A stretch of 9,646 nt of DNA from Acidaminococcaceae bacterium (GCA_017443165.1 JAFSOW010000137.1:1-9646), one strand, 5' to 3'. Shown: positions 1 through 7,302, counted from the first letter of the stretch. The notes: a model not told the origin generated them from the letters alone. Numbers and translations are program-made.

Positions 1-1280
1 CAGAAATAGGCCCGGATCCCCACGTACACATCCCGTTTGCTGCCATGGAGCAGGTCCAGGCTCTCGCCAACCAGGAATATATCGTCTTTGATCATATATT
101 CTCCGCCAAAGCGAAGCTTACTGTCGTCAAAATCGTACAACTGGGAATAGATACGGAATCTTTTGTTAATATCGTATCCGAGTCCTACGCCGAATTTCCC
201 CTGCATAGCCCCCGCGCTGACATCCAGTCCGTGGAACCGCTTCCCGAGATACAGGTCAAGCTTGGTGTCGTTCCCGATGCTGGACGCACCCAGATAGCCA
301 AACGTTCCTTTTTTCGGCTTCTCAAACCGTACCCCGAAATTACTCCGCCAGTCACCGCCCCTGATATTGTGGAAAATATCAGCATGGCTTTTTACCTTCA
401 TGCCGTCACCCATGCCTAAAATCTTGTTGGCCCGTTCCGTTACGCCACGGGCGTTATGGATGGTTGCCTTCAGATCTTCTTTCGTCTGGGGATCTTTTGC
501 AACATCTGCCAGCGTATTTGTGATCGCTTCCAGATTTTTGCTGGTCACTGCCAGATTCTGCGCCATCACGGCAACATTTCTCCCGGTCTGGCCATTGGCA
601 TCCACGCCCTGCATCAGGCTTTCCAGATGTCCCATGGCCTTATTCATCCGTACCGTCATCTGGTTGAACTGGGCGATCATATTCTTAATTTCCGCCTGGT
701 TTTCTTTTGCGGAATCCGCCATCACCTTCGTGAAGATTTTCATGTTGTTACTGATATCACGGGCATTAATAAAGCCGTCCCGCATGGACTTCTGGACTTC
801 CTTGTCACCGAAAACATTATTCAGGGCATCCGCTATGCCTTCTACTTTTTCCAGCACCTTTCCGGAATTTGCCATGAAGTCGTTGATATCCCCGCCGGGC
901 TGGCCGGTCAGGCTGCTGCCCGGTTTCAGATACACGCCGCTGTACTTTTTAGGCGCGCGTATATCTACATATTTTTCCCCCATCACGCCGTCCGAACCGA
1001 TAGAAAACTCTGCCTCCTGTGGTATCTGCACGTCTTTGTTGACATGCATGGTGACCATGACCTGGTCCGGTTCCACTTTCGCTTCCTTGACGGTCCCGAC
1101 GGGAACGCCGGCATACCGTACCGGACTCCCTACCTGCAGACCGTTCACCGAGGGATAAGACACATGCAGATCATAACCGCTGTCAAATAATTTAAAGGCT
1201 CCCAGAAAGCTGATCATAGCTGCCAGAATCACTGCCCCGCCCAGCGTCAGCGCTCCAACCTTTGTCTCGCTTGTGCTCAT
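1..1280 (-). CDS. mlaD: MlaD: MCE-domain protein with C-terminal outer-membrane beta-barrel region (stop codon just outside window)
   Basis: This is the substrate-binding, lipid-conducting subunit of an Mla-type phospholipid transporter. I translated 426 codons from ATG at 1280. One membrane helix (about residues 8-29) is followed by an MCE domain (about 36-115, with VNGLQVGSPVRYAGVPVG and SDGVMGEKYVDI), then a long, mostly helical stretch (about 120-290). The last 125 or so residues are glycine- and aromatic-rich alternating strands, about eight in number, ending in GIRAYF. E. coli MlaD (about 180 residues) has only the helix and the MCE domain. An elongated MlaD with an outer-membrane barrel is known from Veillonella parvula, where it bridges the envelope; the same role here is inferred from architecture. 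After the final Phe codon the last two window bases read TG, so a TGA stop probably lies one base away and the protein is essentially complete. The start overlaps the mlaF stop as ATGA, with GGAGG (1288-1292) seven bases upstream, which implies translational coupling. Confidence 0.93.
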   Translation of the reverse strand, partial: MSTSETKVGALTLGGAVILAAMISFLGAFKLFDSGYDLHVSYPSVNGLQVGSPVRYAGVPVGTVKEAKVEPDQVMVTMHVNKDVQIPQEAEFSIGSDGVMGEKYVDIRAPKKYSGVYLKPGSSLTGQPGGDINDFMANSGKVLEKVEGIADALNNVFGDKEVQKSMRDGFINARDISNNMKIFTKVMADSAKENQAEIKNMIAQFNQMTVRMNKAMGHLESLMQGVDANGQTGRNVAVMAQNLAVTSKNLEAITNTLADVAKDPQTKEDLKATIHNARGVTERANKILGMGDGMKVKSHADIFHNIRGGDWRSNFGVRFEKPKKGTFGYLGASSIGNDTKLDLYLGKRFHGLDVSAGAMQGKFGVGLGYDINKRFRIYSQLYDFDDSKLRFGGEYMIKDDIFLVGESLDLLHGSKRDVYVGIRAYF

Positions 1281-2041
1281 CGAAATGCCTCCGTTGCTCC
1301 TGCAATCTCTTCCCCGGTGATAAATCCCCGGATAAGAGGATTCTCCGAATGTTTGAATTCTTCCGGTGTTCCCACCGCTACAATCTTCCCGTTATTAATC
1401 AGCGCGACCCTGTCGGCCGCCACGTACACGGAATCCATATCGTGGGTCACCAGTATGGAAGTCACCTTATGCTTACGCTGTGTTTCCCGGATCAGGCGGC
1501 TGATATTCATCATACGTATTGGATCCAGGCCTGCCGTGGGTTCGTCATAAAGGACGATGCGCGGTTCAATCGCCAGCGCCCTGGCCAGGCTCACACGCTT
1601 TTTCATGCCGCCGGAAAGCTCCACCGGGTACAGATGCTTCGCGTCCTCCATCCCCACATCCTGCAGCAGGCCGTCCACTTTCTGCCGCACTTCCTCCTCC
1701 GGCAGCCGGAAATGCTGCCGCAGGCCAAAGGCGACATTTTCTCCTACGTCCAGAAAGTCGAACAATGCGGAATACTGGAACACCATCCCTATATGCTTAC
1801 GAATCTCATTCCATTCCTCTTCCGTCAGGCCGGATACATCCTGCCCTTCGATAAAGACCTTCCCTCCTGTGGGAGCCAGCAGCCCGATCAGCACCTTCAG
1901 GATGGTACTTTTACCTGTACCCGAAGGTCCGATGACCGCCATGGTCTCACCCTTTTTCACTTCCAGGTCAACTCCCTGCAGCACTTTCTTCTCGCCAAAG
2001 GCGAGTTCCAGCCCCTGCAGCGAAATTACAGATTCCGCCAT
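1277..2041 (-). CDS. mlaF: MlaF: ABC transporter ATPase of the phospholipid transport system
   Basis: This 254-residue cytoplasmic ATPase powers the MlaE permease. All nucleotide-binding motifs are intact: Walker A GPSGTGKST (38-46), Q-loop Gln89, signature LSGGM (142-146), Walker B IVLYDE (162-167), D-loop GLDP (171-174) and switch His200. The variant signature LSGGMKKRVSLARA, with Met-Lys-Lys after the glycines, is typical of the Mla/Ttg2A/MKL subgroup rather than general importers. Length is close to E. coli MlaF (about 269). The gene starts 10 bases after the mlaE stop; a GAGG at 2046-2049 sits four bases before ATG, a short spacing. It overlaps mlaD by four bases. E. coli MlaF works with the STAS protein MlaB; no mlaB is visible in the window. 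Confidence 0.96.
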   Translation of the reverse strand: MAESVISLQGLELAFGEKKVLQGVDLEVKKGETMAVIGPSGTGKSTILKVLIGLLAPTGGKVFIEGQDVSGLTEEEWNEIRKHIGMVFQYSALFDFLDVGENVAFGLRQHFRLPEEEVRQKVDGLLQDVGMEDAKHLYPVELSGGMKKRVSLARALAIEPRIVLYDEPTAGLDPIRMMNISRLIRETQRKHKVTSILVTHDMDSVYVAADRVALINNGKIVAVGTPEEFKHSENPLIRGFITGEEIAGATEAFR

Positions 2042-2051
2042 AGCGCCTCGC

Positions 2052-2828
2052 TCATTTATCTACATATAACAAAACTGTCAGAAAGTAATCAAATATAAAA
2101 ATCAGTATGATGGAAAGGACTACCGAAGCCGTAGTGGCCAGACCTACGCCTTCCGCGCCCTGTTTCGCGTTCAGGCCTTTAAAGCAGCCTGTGATACTGA
2201 TAATTGCGCCAAATACAACTCCTTTGATCATACCACCGAAAAGATCAAAGGGCTCACAAAACTGCTTAATGGAATTCAGGTACGTCATGGAACCGATATC
2301 CGCATAGTAATGGGCCACAAAAAAGCCGCCCGCGTTGCCGATAAAATTACCGAAAACGATCAGCACCGGCATCATCAGCGCCACCGCCAGAAAACGGGGC
2401 GCCACCAGATACTGCACCGGACTGGTAGCCATGACCCGCAGCGCATCGATCTGTTCCGTCACTTTCATGGTGCCCAATTCCGCCGCGATGGCCGCGCCGA
2501 TACGCCCGGCCACGACAACCCCCGTCAGAACGGGAACCAGTTCCCGCCCCATGGCGATTGCCACTATGCCTCCTACGGTTCCGGAGGCTCCCAGTTCAAC
2601 AAATTCTTTCGCCGTCTGCACAGAGAATACCATACCGGTACACAGCATGGTCAGCAGGACGATAGGCAGGGAATCCGCGCCCAGAAGCGCCATCTGCCGC
2701 AGCATTTCCTTTATGTTAACTTCCCTTAGTTTGGACAGCGTATCCAAAAAGAGCAGCATCATCCGTCCGGCGGCCCGGCAAAAATCCAGGACTATGGCGC
2801 CAACAAACGCGCATACATCTTGAAACAT
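2052..2828 (-). CDS. mlaE: MlaE: ABC transporter permease of the phospholipid transport system
   Basis: This is the integral inner-membrane permease of the MlaE/YrbE family, 258 residues against about 260 in E. coli. It has an amphipathic N-terminus, then several hydrophobic segments (about 53-71, 82-110, 142-172, 197-216 and 232-254). The family hallmark GRELVPVLTGVVVAGRIGAA (94-113) is followed by AELGTMKVTEQIDALRVM. It forms a dimeric core with two MlaF subunits and an MlaD ring on the periplasmic face. The ATG at 2828 is well placed after AAAGGAGA, about eight bases away. The gene lies 115 bases downstream of the S55 protease gene and starts the tight mlaE-mlaF-mlaD run. That gap contains an imperfect hairpin (2854-2879) that could modulate read-through into mla. 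Confidence 0.95.
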   Translation of the reverse strand: MFQDVCAFVGAIVLDFCRAAGRMMLLFLDTLSKLREVNIKEMLRQMALLGADSLPIVLLTMLCTGMVFSVQTAKEFVELGASGTVGGIVAIAMGRELVPVLTGVVVAGRIGAAIAAELGTMKVTEQIDALRVMATSPVQYLVAPRFLAVALMMPVLIVFGNFIGNAGGFFVAHYYADIGSMTYLNSIKQFCEPFDLFGGMIKGVVFGAIISITGCFKGLNAKQGAEGVGLATTASVVLSIILIFIFDYFLTVLLYVDK

Positions 2829-2853
2829 ATGCTGCTCTCCTTTCCCCGGAAAA

Positions 2854-2879
2854 CGGAACTGTTATCACAGGCTGTTCCG
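2854..2879 (-). terminator. Imperfect hairpin with short T-run between the S55 gene and mlaE
   Basis: On the minus strand, CGGAA pairs with TTCCG and, after a four-base bulge on the 5' side, CTGT pairs with ACAG around a GATA loop. TTTT follows at 2853-2850. The stem is interrupted and the T-run is short, so this could be a leaky attenuator or an RNA-processing site rather than a full terminator. It lies in the only sizeable gap (2829-2943) between the S55 gene and mlaE. I see no convincing promoter in that gap. Confidence 0.3.
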
Positions 2880-2943
2880 GTAATACCAAAACTAATCAGT
2901 TAATAAATCCCTGAATGGATCATACAAAAAACTTATGGCAATT

Positions 2944-4620
2944 TTAAGGCAGTCTGACCGTGACTTTCTGCTCGCCATCCACAATATAATCGATTGCCAC
3001 AGACTGTTTATTACGCCCGCCTTTCAGCAGGGATGCCAGCGATTCTTCTTCCTCTTCCTCCCGGACAGCCTTCCGTTTACGGTCCTCCGCAAATTCTATG
3101 ATAATATCGTTATTGCGGTCCGCCTGATTGACTTCCCGGATATAGTCAGACAGCTTGACATCTTTTTTCTTCTCTTCCTTTTTGGCCCGGTCTTCCTCTC
3201 CTTCTTTCTGTTTCCGCAACAGTTCCTGGACCCAGGCCATAGAAGCGCCGCCCCTCACATTTAACCGCACTTCGCCGCCCGCGTCTTTGGGCAGTTTATA
3301 TGCAACGGTCCGGACAAATTCTTTTTCCCGGTAAGGTTTCAGCGTCACCTGCAAATGGATCGTATCCCCCGGTTTCGGCTCTTTTTCCTGCACCGAAACC
3401 TTCTTTATCTCCGCGATCAGGGCCTCCGTACTGGCATCCACATTCACGTCAATATTCGTGATCCTGACCTTTTCCAGCTTGTTCTGGAGCAATACCTGCA
3501 CGGTTTCCTGCAGTTCGGCCGGCAACGGTTTTACCACGGACTCCTTGTCATAATACATATTATCACGGGAGATATGCAGCAGTTCGCCCTTCTCATCCCG
3601 GGCCGTTATATCGAACCGGATCCGGGCGCTTCCCCCTTTGCCGTGGTCTACAGTCTTAGCAGCCTGGCTCACCAGGACAGAAGCTGCCAGCTTGTGGGCC
3701 AGCTGTTCATCGTTGACAAGTTTGACCCTGGCGCTCCCGTTCTGTGACCGGGTGGAATCCGAAGCCGAAACATACATGGGTATGTAAGCAGGCAGACGTC
3801 CGATCTGCCCCGCGACCCCCGCGCCGCGGTCCTGGCTGAACGTGCCCGCCGCTGCGCCGATGTTGCCTATTTTATATGCTGCCTGCAGATTCGGAAGGGA
3901 CGCCAGCACCCATGTCTTTGTCAGGAAGAAATCCGCGGCGCCACGGCTCATAAAGGGATGGCCAAAGGCCAGAATCCTGCCCTGTTCATCCGTCCAGGTC
4001 ACCGTGCCCAGCGCGCCCAACGTCAGATCACCCTGTATCAGGGCTACGCCCACGGAACTGCCCGGTTCCAGATCTTTAGCTGACGAAGCAGTACCGGAAG
4101 CGCCGTTATCCGCAACTGTCATGCCAAAGGGTTCCAGCCCCTCTTCCAACAGCGAAATGCCTGCAGGTGTAAATCCCCCTGCCAGCAGCGGCGTGCCTTT
4201 GGGCAGCAAAGAAGGGGAAACGGCCCTGTGGGGTTCCGGCTTGTCAAGTATATCCAGCATGTCATGGATCGGTGTCAGCAGGCAGTAGTGCGGGTCGGTA
4301 AAAGCCTTGCCGTAGGCAATGGCGCCTGCCAGCCTGCCGTCAATGTAGACCGGGCTGCCGCTCATCCCCTGGGCAATGCCGCCGCTGCGCGCCATCACGT
4401 CCCCGCCGGCCCTGATCAGAATCTGATAGCCCATGGAATCACTGCCCGTGACCCCCAGCACTTCCACCGGAAAGGTTTCTATGGTGTCACCGGAAATTAC
4501 GGTCTTCGCATAACCCCGCATCCCCGCTTTCAAATCCTCCACGGGCATCAGCGGAGTCCTGGCAAAAGTCCGGGACGCCACAGATAAAAACAAAAAAAGC
4601 AAAAGAAATAGTTTCTTCAT
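2944..4620 (-). CDS. Secreted SpoIVB-like S55 family serine peptidase
   Basis: This is a 558-residue exported protein with an S55 (SpoIVB) peptidase domain. The N-terminus is a classic signal peptide: MKK, a Leu/Phe-rich core, then a likely cut near residue 20 (TFA-R). Next come GMRGYAKTVISG (33-44) and SGGIAQGMSGSPVYIDG (79-95), which matches the SpoIVB segment around its catalytic Ser, giving Ser87 as nucleophile and Asp74 as a candidate acid. The segment ILAFGHPF (216-223) matches SpoIVB's GALGH region, giving His221 as the candidate base. The Ser segment precedes the His segment, the reverse of SpoIVB. No PDZ domain is obvious. The C-terminal half looks like beta-rich periplasmic domains, with Lys/Glu-rich stretches at 469-489 and 513-526. 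ATG 4620 has AAGGAA seven bases upstream. The gene is first after a strong promoter and directly precedes mlaEFD. SpoIVB acts in sporulation, but nothing here points to that; the substrate is unknown. Confidence 0.88.
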   Translation of the reverse strand: MKKLFLLLFLFLSVASRTFARTPLMPVEDLKAGMRGYAKTVISGDTIETFPVEVLGVTGSDSMGYQILIRAGGDVMARSGGIAQGMSGSPVYIDGRLAGAIAYGKAFTDPHYCLLTPIHDMLDILDKPEPHRAVSPSLLPKGTPLLAGGFTPAGISLLEEGLEPFGMTVADNGASGTASSAKDLEPGSSVGVALIQGDLTLGALGTVTWTDEQGRILAFGHPFMSRGAADFFLTKTWVLASLPNLQAAYKIGNIGAAAGTFSQDRGAGVAGQIGRLPAYIPMYVSASDSTRSQNGSARVKLVNDEQLAHKLAASVLVSQAAKTVDHGKGGSARIRFDITARDEKGELLHISRDNMYYDKESVVKPLPAELQETVQVLLQNKLEKVRITNIDVNVDASTEALIAEIKKVSVQEKEPKPGDTIHLQVTLKPYREKEFVRTVAYKLPKDAGGEVRLNVRGGASMAWVQELLRKQKEGEEDRAKKEEKKKDVKLSDYIREVNQADRNNDIIIEFAEDRKRKAVREEEEEESLASLLKGGRNKQSVAIDYIVDGEQKVTVRLP

Positions 4621-4666
4621 GGATGAATTCCTTTTTTATTGCATAATACAGCTATTATAATATTTA

Positions 4667-4695
4667 ATTATACAACGAAAAAAATAATTTGGCAA
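4667..4695 (-). promoter_or_regulatory. Near-consensus sigma-A promoter for the S55 gene and probably mlaEFD
   Basis: On the minus strand the -35 box TTGCCA (4690-4695, five of six consensus bases) is separated by exactly 17 bases from a perfect -10 box TATAAT (4667-4672). The spacer is A/T-rich with a run of seven T. Transcription would start near 4660, giving a leader of about 40 bases that contains the ribosome site AAGGAA (4628-4633). This is the strongest promoter visible in the window. It lies in the 142-base gap after the glycosidase gene, where I see no clear terminator, so some read-through from murA-mreB is also possible. Confidence 0.85.
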
Positions 4696-4762
4696 AACAC
4701 TTTGTGCAGAATTCACCGTTGTGACAAATTTACATTACCCTGGGGAAATCAGGCTGCACCTG

Positions 4763-6175
4763 CTATTTTCTGAACACGCCGAGACCGATACTTACCGGCC
4801 GCTCCGAACCGTCAGAAGGGCGGTTCATAATTCTGCCGTCCAATACCATTTCCGAAGAACCCCCACCGTCGAAATTGACAGCGGAAACCGCCCCGAAACG
4901 CTTCAGATACTGCGCAAACTCTTTTAACGTCATGCCGGCCGAATTCTGGCTGCGGCCGTCCACGACCATCAGCAGGACGGTTCCGTCCGCGGTAACGCCT
5001 GCCCCGGTCCGGGGCGCACGTCCAAAAGCAATATCCGATGCAATCGCTTCCTCCCTGACGCGGACATTGACCTGCCCGTTTTCCAGCAGGAGAGGCCCTG
5101 CTCCCACAACCAGCCCGGCCTCATCGGCCGTACGACTGCCCAGGGTCTGGTCGATCGCGACCCTGTCGCCACGCCTCACACGCGCCAGCGCATCCGCATT
5201 TACGCCGTGGCCGGATATGACAAGCGAATTATTGTCCAGCGCCATATTCCCTTTGGCGGAAACCTCCACGGCCCGCCCCTGGCGGATCCGGATTTCACGG
5301 CCGTGTTCATTGGTCCGGGTAGCGCTGCCGTAGTTCCGGTTGAAAAGCACCAGGTCATTTGTAATCCGCTGCCGGTTCAGGCCCTTTATGGTAAGGATAC
5401 GGCCGCCCGGCAGGGAAACCGTCCCCCGGTAGGCCAGATCCTTCTGTACGGAAGCCTTTCCTTCTTTATCCACCACAAACGCGCTGCGGGGCGTGGCGTC
5501 CGTGCCAAAAAAACTGCCGTTCCATTTACAGTTCCCGATGACCCAGCCATCCGTATCAAAATAGCAGGCATTGACAGCCGCCCTGGCGCCGCTCGCCGCC
5601 ACAGCCCGGGAAAGCCTTCCCCGGCCGTTGGCATTGCCTGCGCCGGAAAAAGGCCGCAGCTCGTAGTTACTGCCCGGGGCCAGGCTCAGCACATACAAAC
5701 GCACAGGCAGACCGCTCATGTCATCCTGCCAATAAGTGTAGGCAAGACCGCCTCCCAGATCTTTTGTTATTTTTACAATCTGGATGCGGTATACGTCTAT
5801 AACAAGGCGGTTTGGTTTCTTCAGCACAATAACCTTATGCTGCGCCGGTTTCTTCAGGTTGATCTGCAGGCGCGATGATTTTTTCCCTGTTTTTTCTACT
5901 GAAACATCTTTCACCGAAGCATCGTTAAAAGCCTGCTGCAACTTCTTCGTTACAGCCGTATCGATGTCCAGGGTGATCCTGTCCTGCGTACTGCTGTCTT
6001 TAAATTTTGCCGGACTGTCCATATCCAGCACGATACGTATCCTGGCGGCGCCGCTGCCCGCCCGCATGCCAGTGATCTGCGCCTGCGCAGAAGCATGCAG
6101 CAACACGAAACACACAGTAAGAAGCGGAATGAGCCTGCCCGCTCCTGTCAAAATCCGAAACAAAAAATTATTCAT
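4763..6175 (-). CDS. Secreted phosphodiester glycosidase (NAGPA-type) with N-terminal AMIN-like domain
   Basis: This is an exported protein of 470 residues from ATG 6175. It has a signal peptide (MNNFLFRIL, then a hydrophobic core and an ASAQA-type cut), then an AMIN-like beta domain of about 95 residues (RIRIVLDMDSPAKF to NRLVIDVYR). The remainder is a NAGPA/phosphodiester glycosidase domain with the family landmarks AVNACYF, GNCKWNGSFFG and, near the end, NFDGGGSSEMVLDG. Mammalian NAGPA removes GlcNAc from a phosphodiester. Bacterial members are thought to act on sugar-phosphodiesters of envelope polymers, but the substrate here is unknown. AMIN domains bind peptidoglycan or target proteins to it, so wall localisation is inferred. 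The frame also opens further upstream with a TTG at 6217, but that sits in the loop of an inverted repeat and would put 14 unlikely residues before the signal peptide. AGGG lies nine bases before ATG 6175. The gene follows mreB. Confidence 0.85.
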   Translation of the reverse strand: MNNFLFRILTGAGRLIPLLTVCFVLLHASAQAQITGMRAGSGAARIRIVLDMDSPAKFKDSSTQDRITLDIDTAVTKKLQQAFNDASVKDVSVEKTGKKSSRLQINLKKPAQHKVIVLKKPNRLVIDVYRIQIVKITKDLGGGLAYTYWQDDMSGLPVRLYVLSLAPGSNYELRPFSGAGNANGRGRLSRAVAASGARAAVNACYFDTDGWVIGNCKWNGSFFGTDATPRSAFVVDKEGKASVQKDLAYRGTVSLPGGRILTIKGLNRQRITNDLVLFNRNYGSATRTNEHGREIRIRQGRAVEVSAKGNMALDNNSLVISGHGVNADALARVRRGDRVAIDQTLGSRTADEAGLVVGAGPLLLENGQVNVRVREEAIASDIAFGRAPRTGAGVTADGTVLLMVVDGRSQNSAGMTLKEFAQYLKRFGAVSAVNFDGGGSSEMVLDGRIMNRPSDGSERPVSIGLGVFRK

Positions 6176-6198
6176 TGTCCATAACCCTGTAAAATCAG

Positions 6199-6247
6199 CA
6201 GGACGGTATGGAATCAAATCGCAAACAATCCTTCCAAAACCGTCCTG
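6199..6247 (-). promoter_or_regulatory. 9-bp perfect inverted repeat between mreB and the glycosidase gene
   Basis: CAGGACGGT (6239-6247, minus strand) pairs perfectly with ACCGTCCTG (6199-6207). Inside, TGGAA and TTCCA (6209-6213 and 6232-6236) add a second short stem, leaving an 18-base loop. No strong T-run follows in the direction of transcription (CTGATTTTAC), so this is not a good terminator. It could be an RNA structure controlling the glycosidase gene, a processing or stability element at the mreB 3' end, or an operator. The alternative TTG start at 6217 lies within it. Confidence 0.5.
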
Positions 6248-6261
6248 AAAATATTCCGTTT

Positions 6262-7284
6262 TTAAAACATGGCGTTGCTGTACACGGTGCCGGGCCGGAG
6301 TTTGTCCAGATTTTCCAGCGCCTTACCGGTACCGATGGCCACACAGTCCAGCGGATTCTCCGCCACGAATACGCGAATGCCGGTATCCTCTTCCAACACC
6401 CTGGCAAAACCGCCCAGCAACGCACCGCCGCCGGTAAGGTAAATGCCGTTGTCCACAATGTCAGCCGACAGCTCCGGCGGGCATTTTTCCAATACGGAAC
6501 GGATTTTCCCGATCAGGGTCTCCAACGGTTCTTCCAGCGCCTTCCGGACATCCTCGGAGGTTACCGTTACGGTGGTCGGAAGACCGTTGATTCCGTCCCG
6601 CCCGCGGATCGTCATGCTTTTAATCTCCGCGCCGGGATACACATTGCCGATTGTTTTTTTGATGCTCTCCCCTGTCGTATCCCCTATCAGCAGGTTGTAT
6701 TCCTTTTTTACATAACGGACGATACTCTCATCAAACTTATCGCCGCCGATGCGGACGGAATCGCTGTCTACCACGCCGCCCAGGCTCAGGATGCCGATAT
6801 CGGTAGTGCCGCCGCCGATATCCACCACCATTTTCCCGGAAGGAACCATGATGTCCAGCCCCGCTCCCAGTGCCGCCGCCAGCGGCTCTTCAATGAGATA
6901 CGTCTTGGATACGCCGGCCTGGATCGTGGCTTCCAGTACGGCACGCTTTTCTACGGAAGTGATGTGTACCGGAATGCAGGTCATGACCCGCGGTTTAAAA
7001 AAGAAACTCTTCCCCGCCACCTTGTTCACGATGTATTCCAGCATCTTCTGGGTAATTGTATAGTTGGCGATTACACCTTCCTTTAACGGGCGTACCGCCA
7101 CGATTCCCTGGGGCGTGCGGCCCAGCATATCCCGCGCTTCCGCCCCTACTGCCAGGATCTTGTTTCCCGCTTTTTCCACCGCCACTACCGACGGTTCGTT
7201 CAGCACGATCCCCTTACCTTTTACATAAACCAGAATATTGGCCGTCCCCAGATCGATGCCAATGTCTGTATGTCCACCAAACAT
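6262..7284 (-). CDS. mreB: MreB/Mbl: actin-like cell-shape protein
   Basis: This 340-residue bacterial actin forms membrane-attached filaments that guide the peptidoglycan elongation machinery. The nucleotide site is intact: phosphate-1 IDLGTAN (10-16), catalytic glutamate region IEEPLAAALG (131-140, Glu133), phosphate-2 DIGGGTTDI (155-163) and adenosine motif LTGGGALLGG (283-292). Length matches the family (E. coli 347, B. subtilis about 335). ATG 7284 has GGGAG seven bases upstream and lies 18 bases after the murA stop, so the two are almost certainly co-transcribed. mreC and mreD do not follow. In Bacillus the homologue near murA is Mbl, so by position this may be the Mbl-type paralogue; sequence alone does not let me separate the two. 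Confidence 0.96.
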   Translation of the reverse strand: MFGGHTDIGIDLGTANILVYVKGKGIVLNEPSVVAVEKAGNKILAVGAEARDMLGRTPQGIVAVRPLKEGVIANYTITQKMLEYIVNKVAGKSFFFKPRVMTCIPVHITSVEKRAVLEATIQAGVSKTYLIEEPLAAALGAGLDIMVPSGKMVVDIGGGTTDIGILSLGGVVDSDSVRIGGDKFDESIVRYVKKEYNLLIGDTTGESIKKTIGNVYPGAEIKSMTIRGRDGINGLPTTVTVTSEDVRKALEEPLETLIGKIRSVLEKCPPELSADIVDNGIYLTGGGALLGGFARVLEEDTGIRVFVAENPLDCVAIGTGKALENLDKLRPGTVYSNAMF

Positions 7285-7302
7285 ATTGTTTCTCCCGTCC
7301 TG

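Noticed and set aside
367..1190. Two overlapping plus-strand frames of 263 and 244 codons
   Set aside because: Both are shadows of mlaD, which reads through this region without interruption as MCE and helical domains.
1262..2098. Plus-strand open frame of 278 codons
   Set aside because: It is antisense to mlaF, which has all ABC ATPase motifs. The plus-strand product has no recognisable domain and an odd composition.
2944..4620. S55/SpoIVB domain taken as a sign of sporulation
   Set aside because: The SpoIVB-type PDZ domain is not evident, the catalytic segments are in a different order, and S55 domains occur widely in non-sporulating diderm bacteria. The neighbours are lipid-transport genes.
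4621..4762. Terminator after the glycosidase gene
   Set aside because: Only short CAGG/CCTG pairings without a T-run are present just after the stop, so I do not call a terminator here.
4763..6217. TTG at 6217 as the glycosidase start
   Set aside because: It would add 14 residues before a normal signal peptide and lies in the loop of an inverted repeat. The ATG at 6175 gives a standard secretory N-terminus with AGGG upstream.
6208..7086. Plus-strand open frame of 292 codons
   Set aside because: It lies antisense to mreB, whose motifs and ribosome site are clear. Its translation is rich in His, Arg and Gln and resembles no protein; it is a product of high GC content on the opposite strand.
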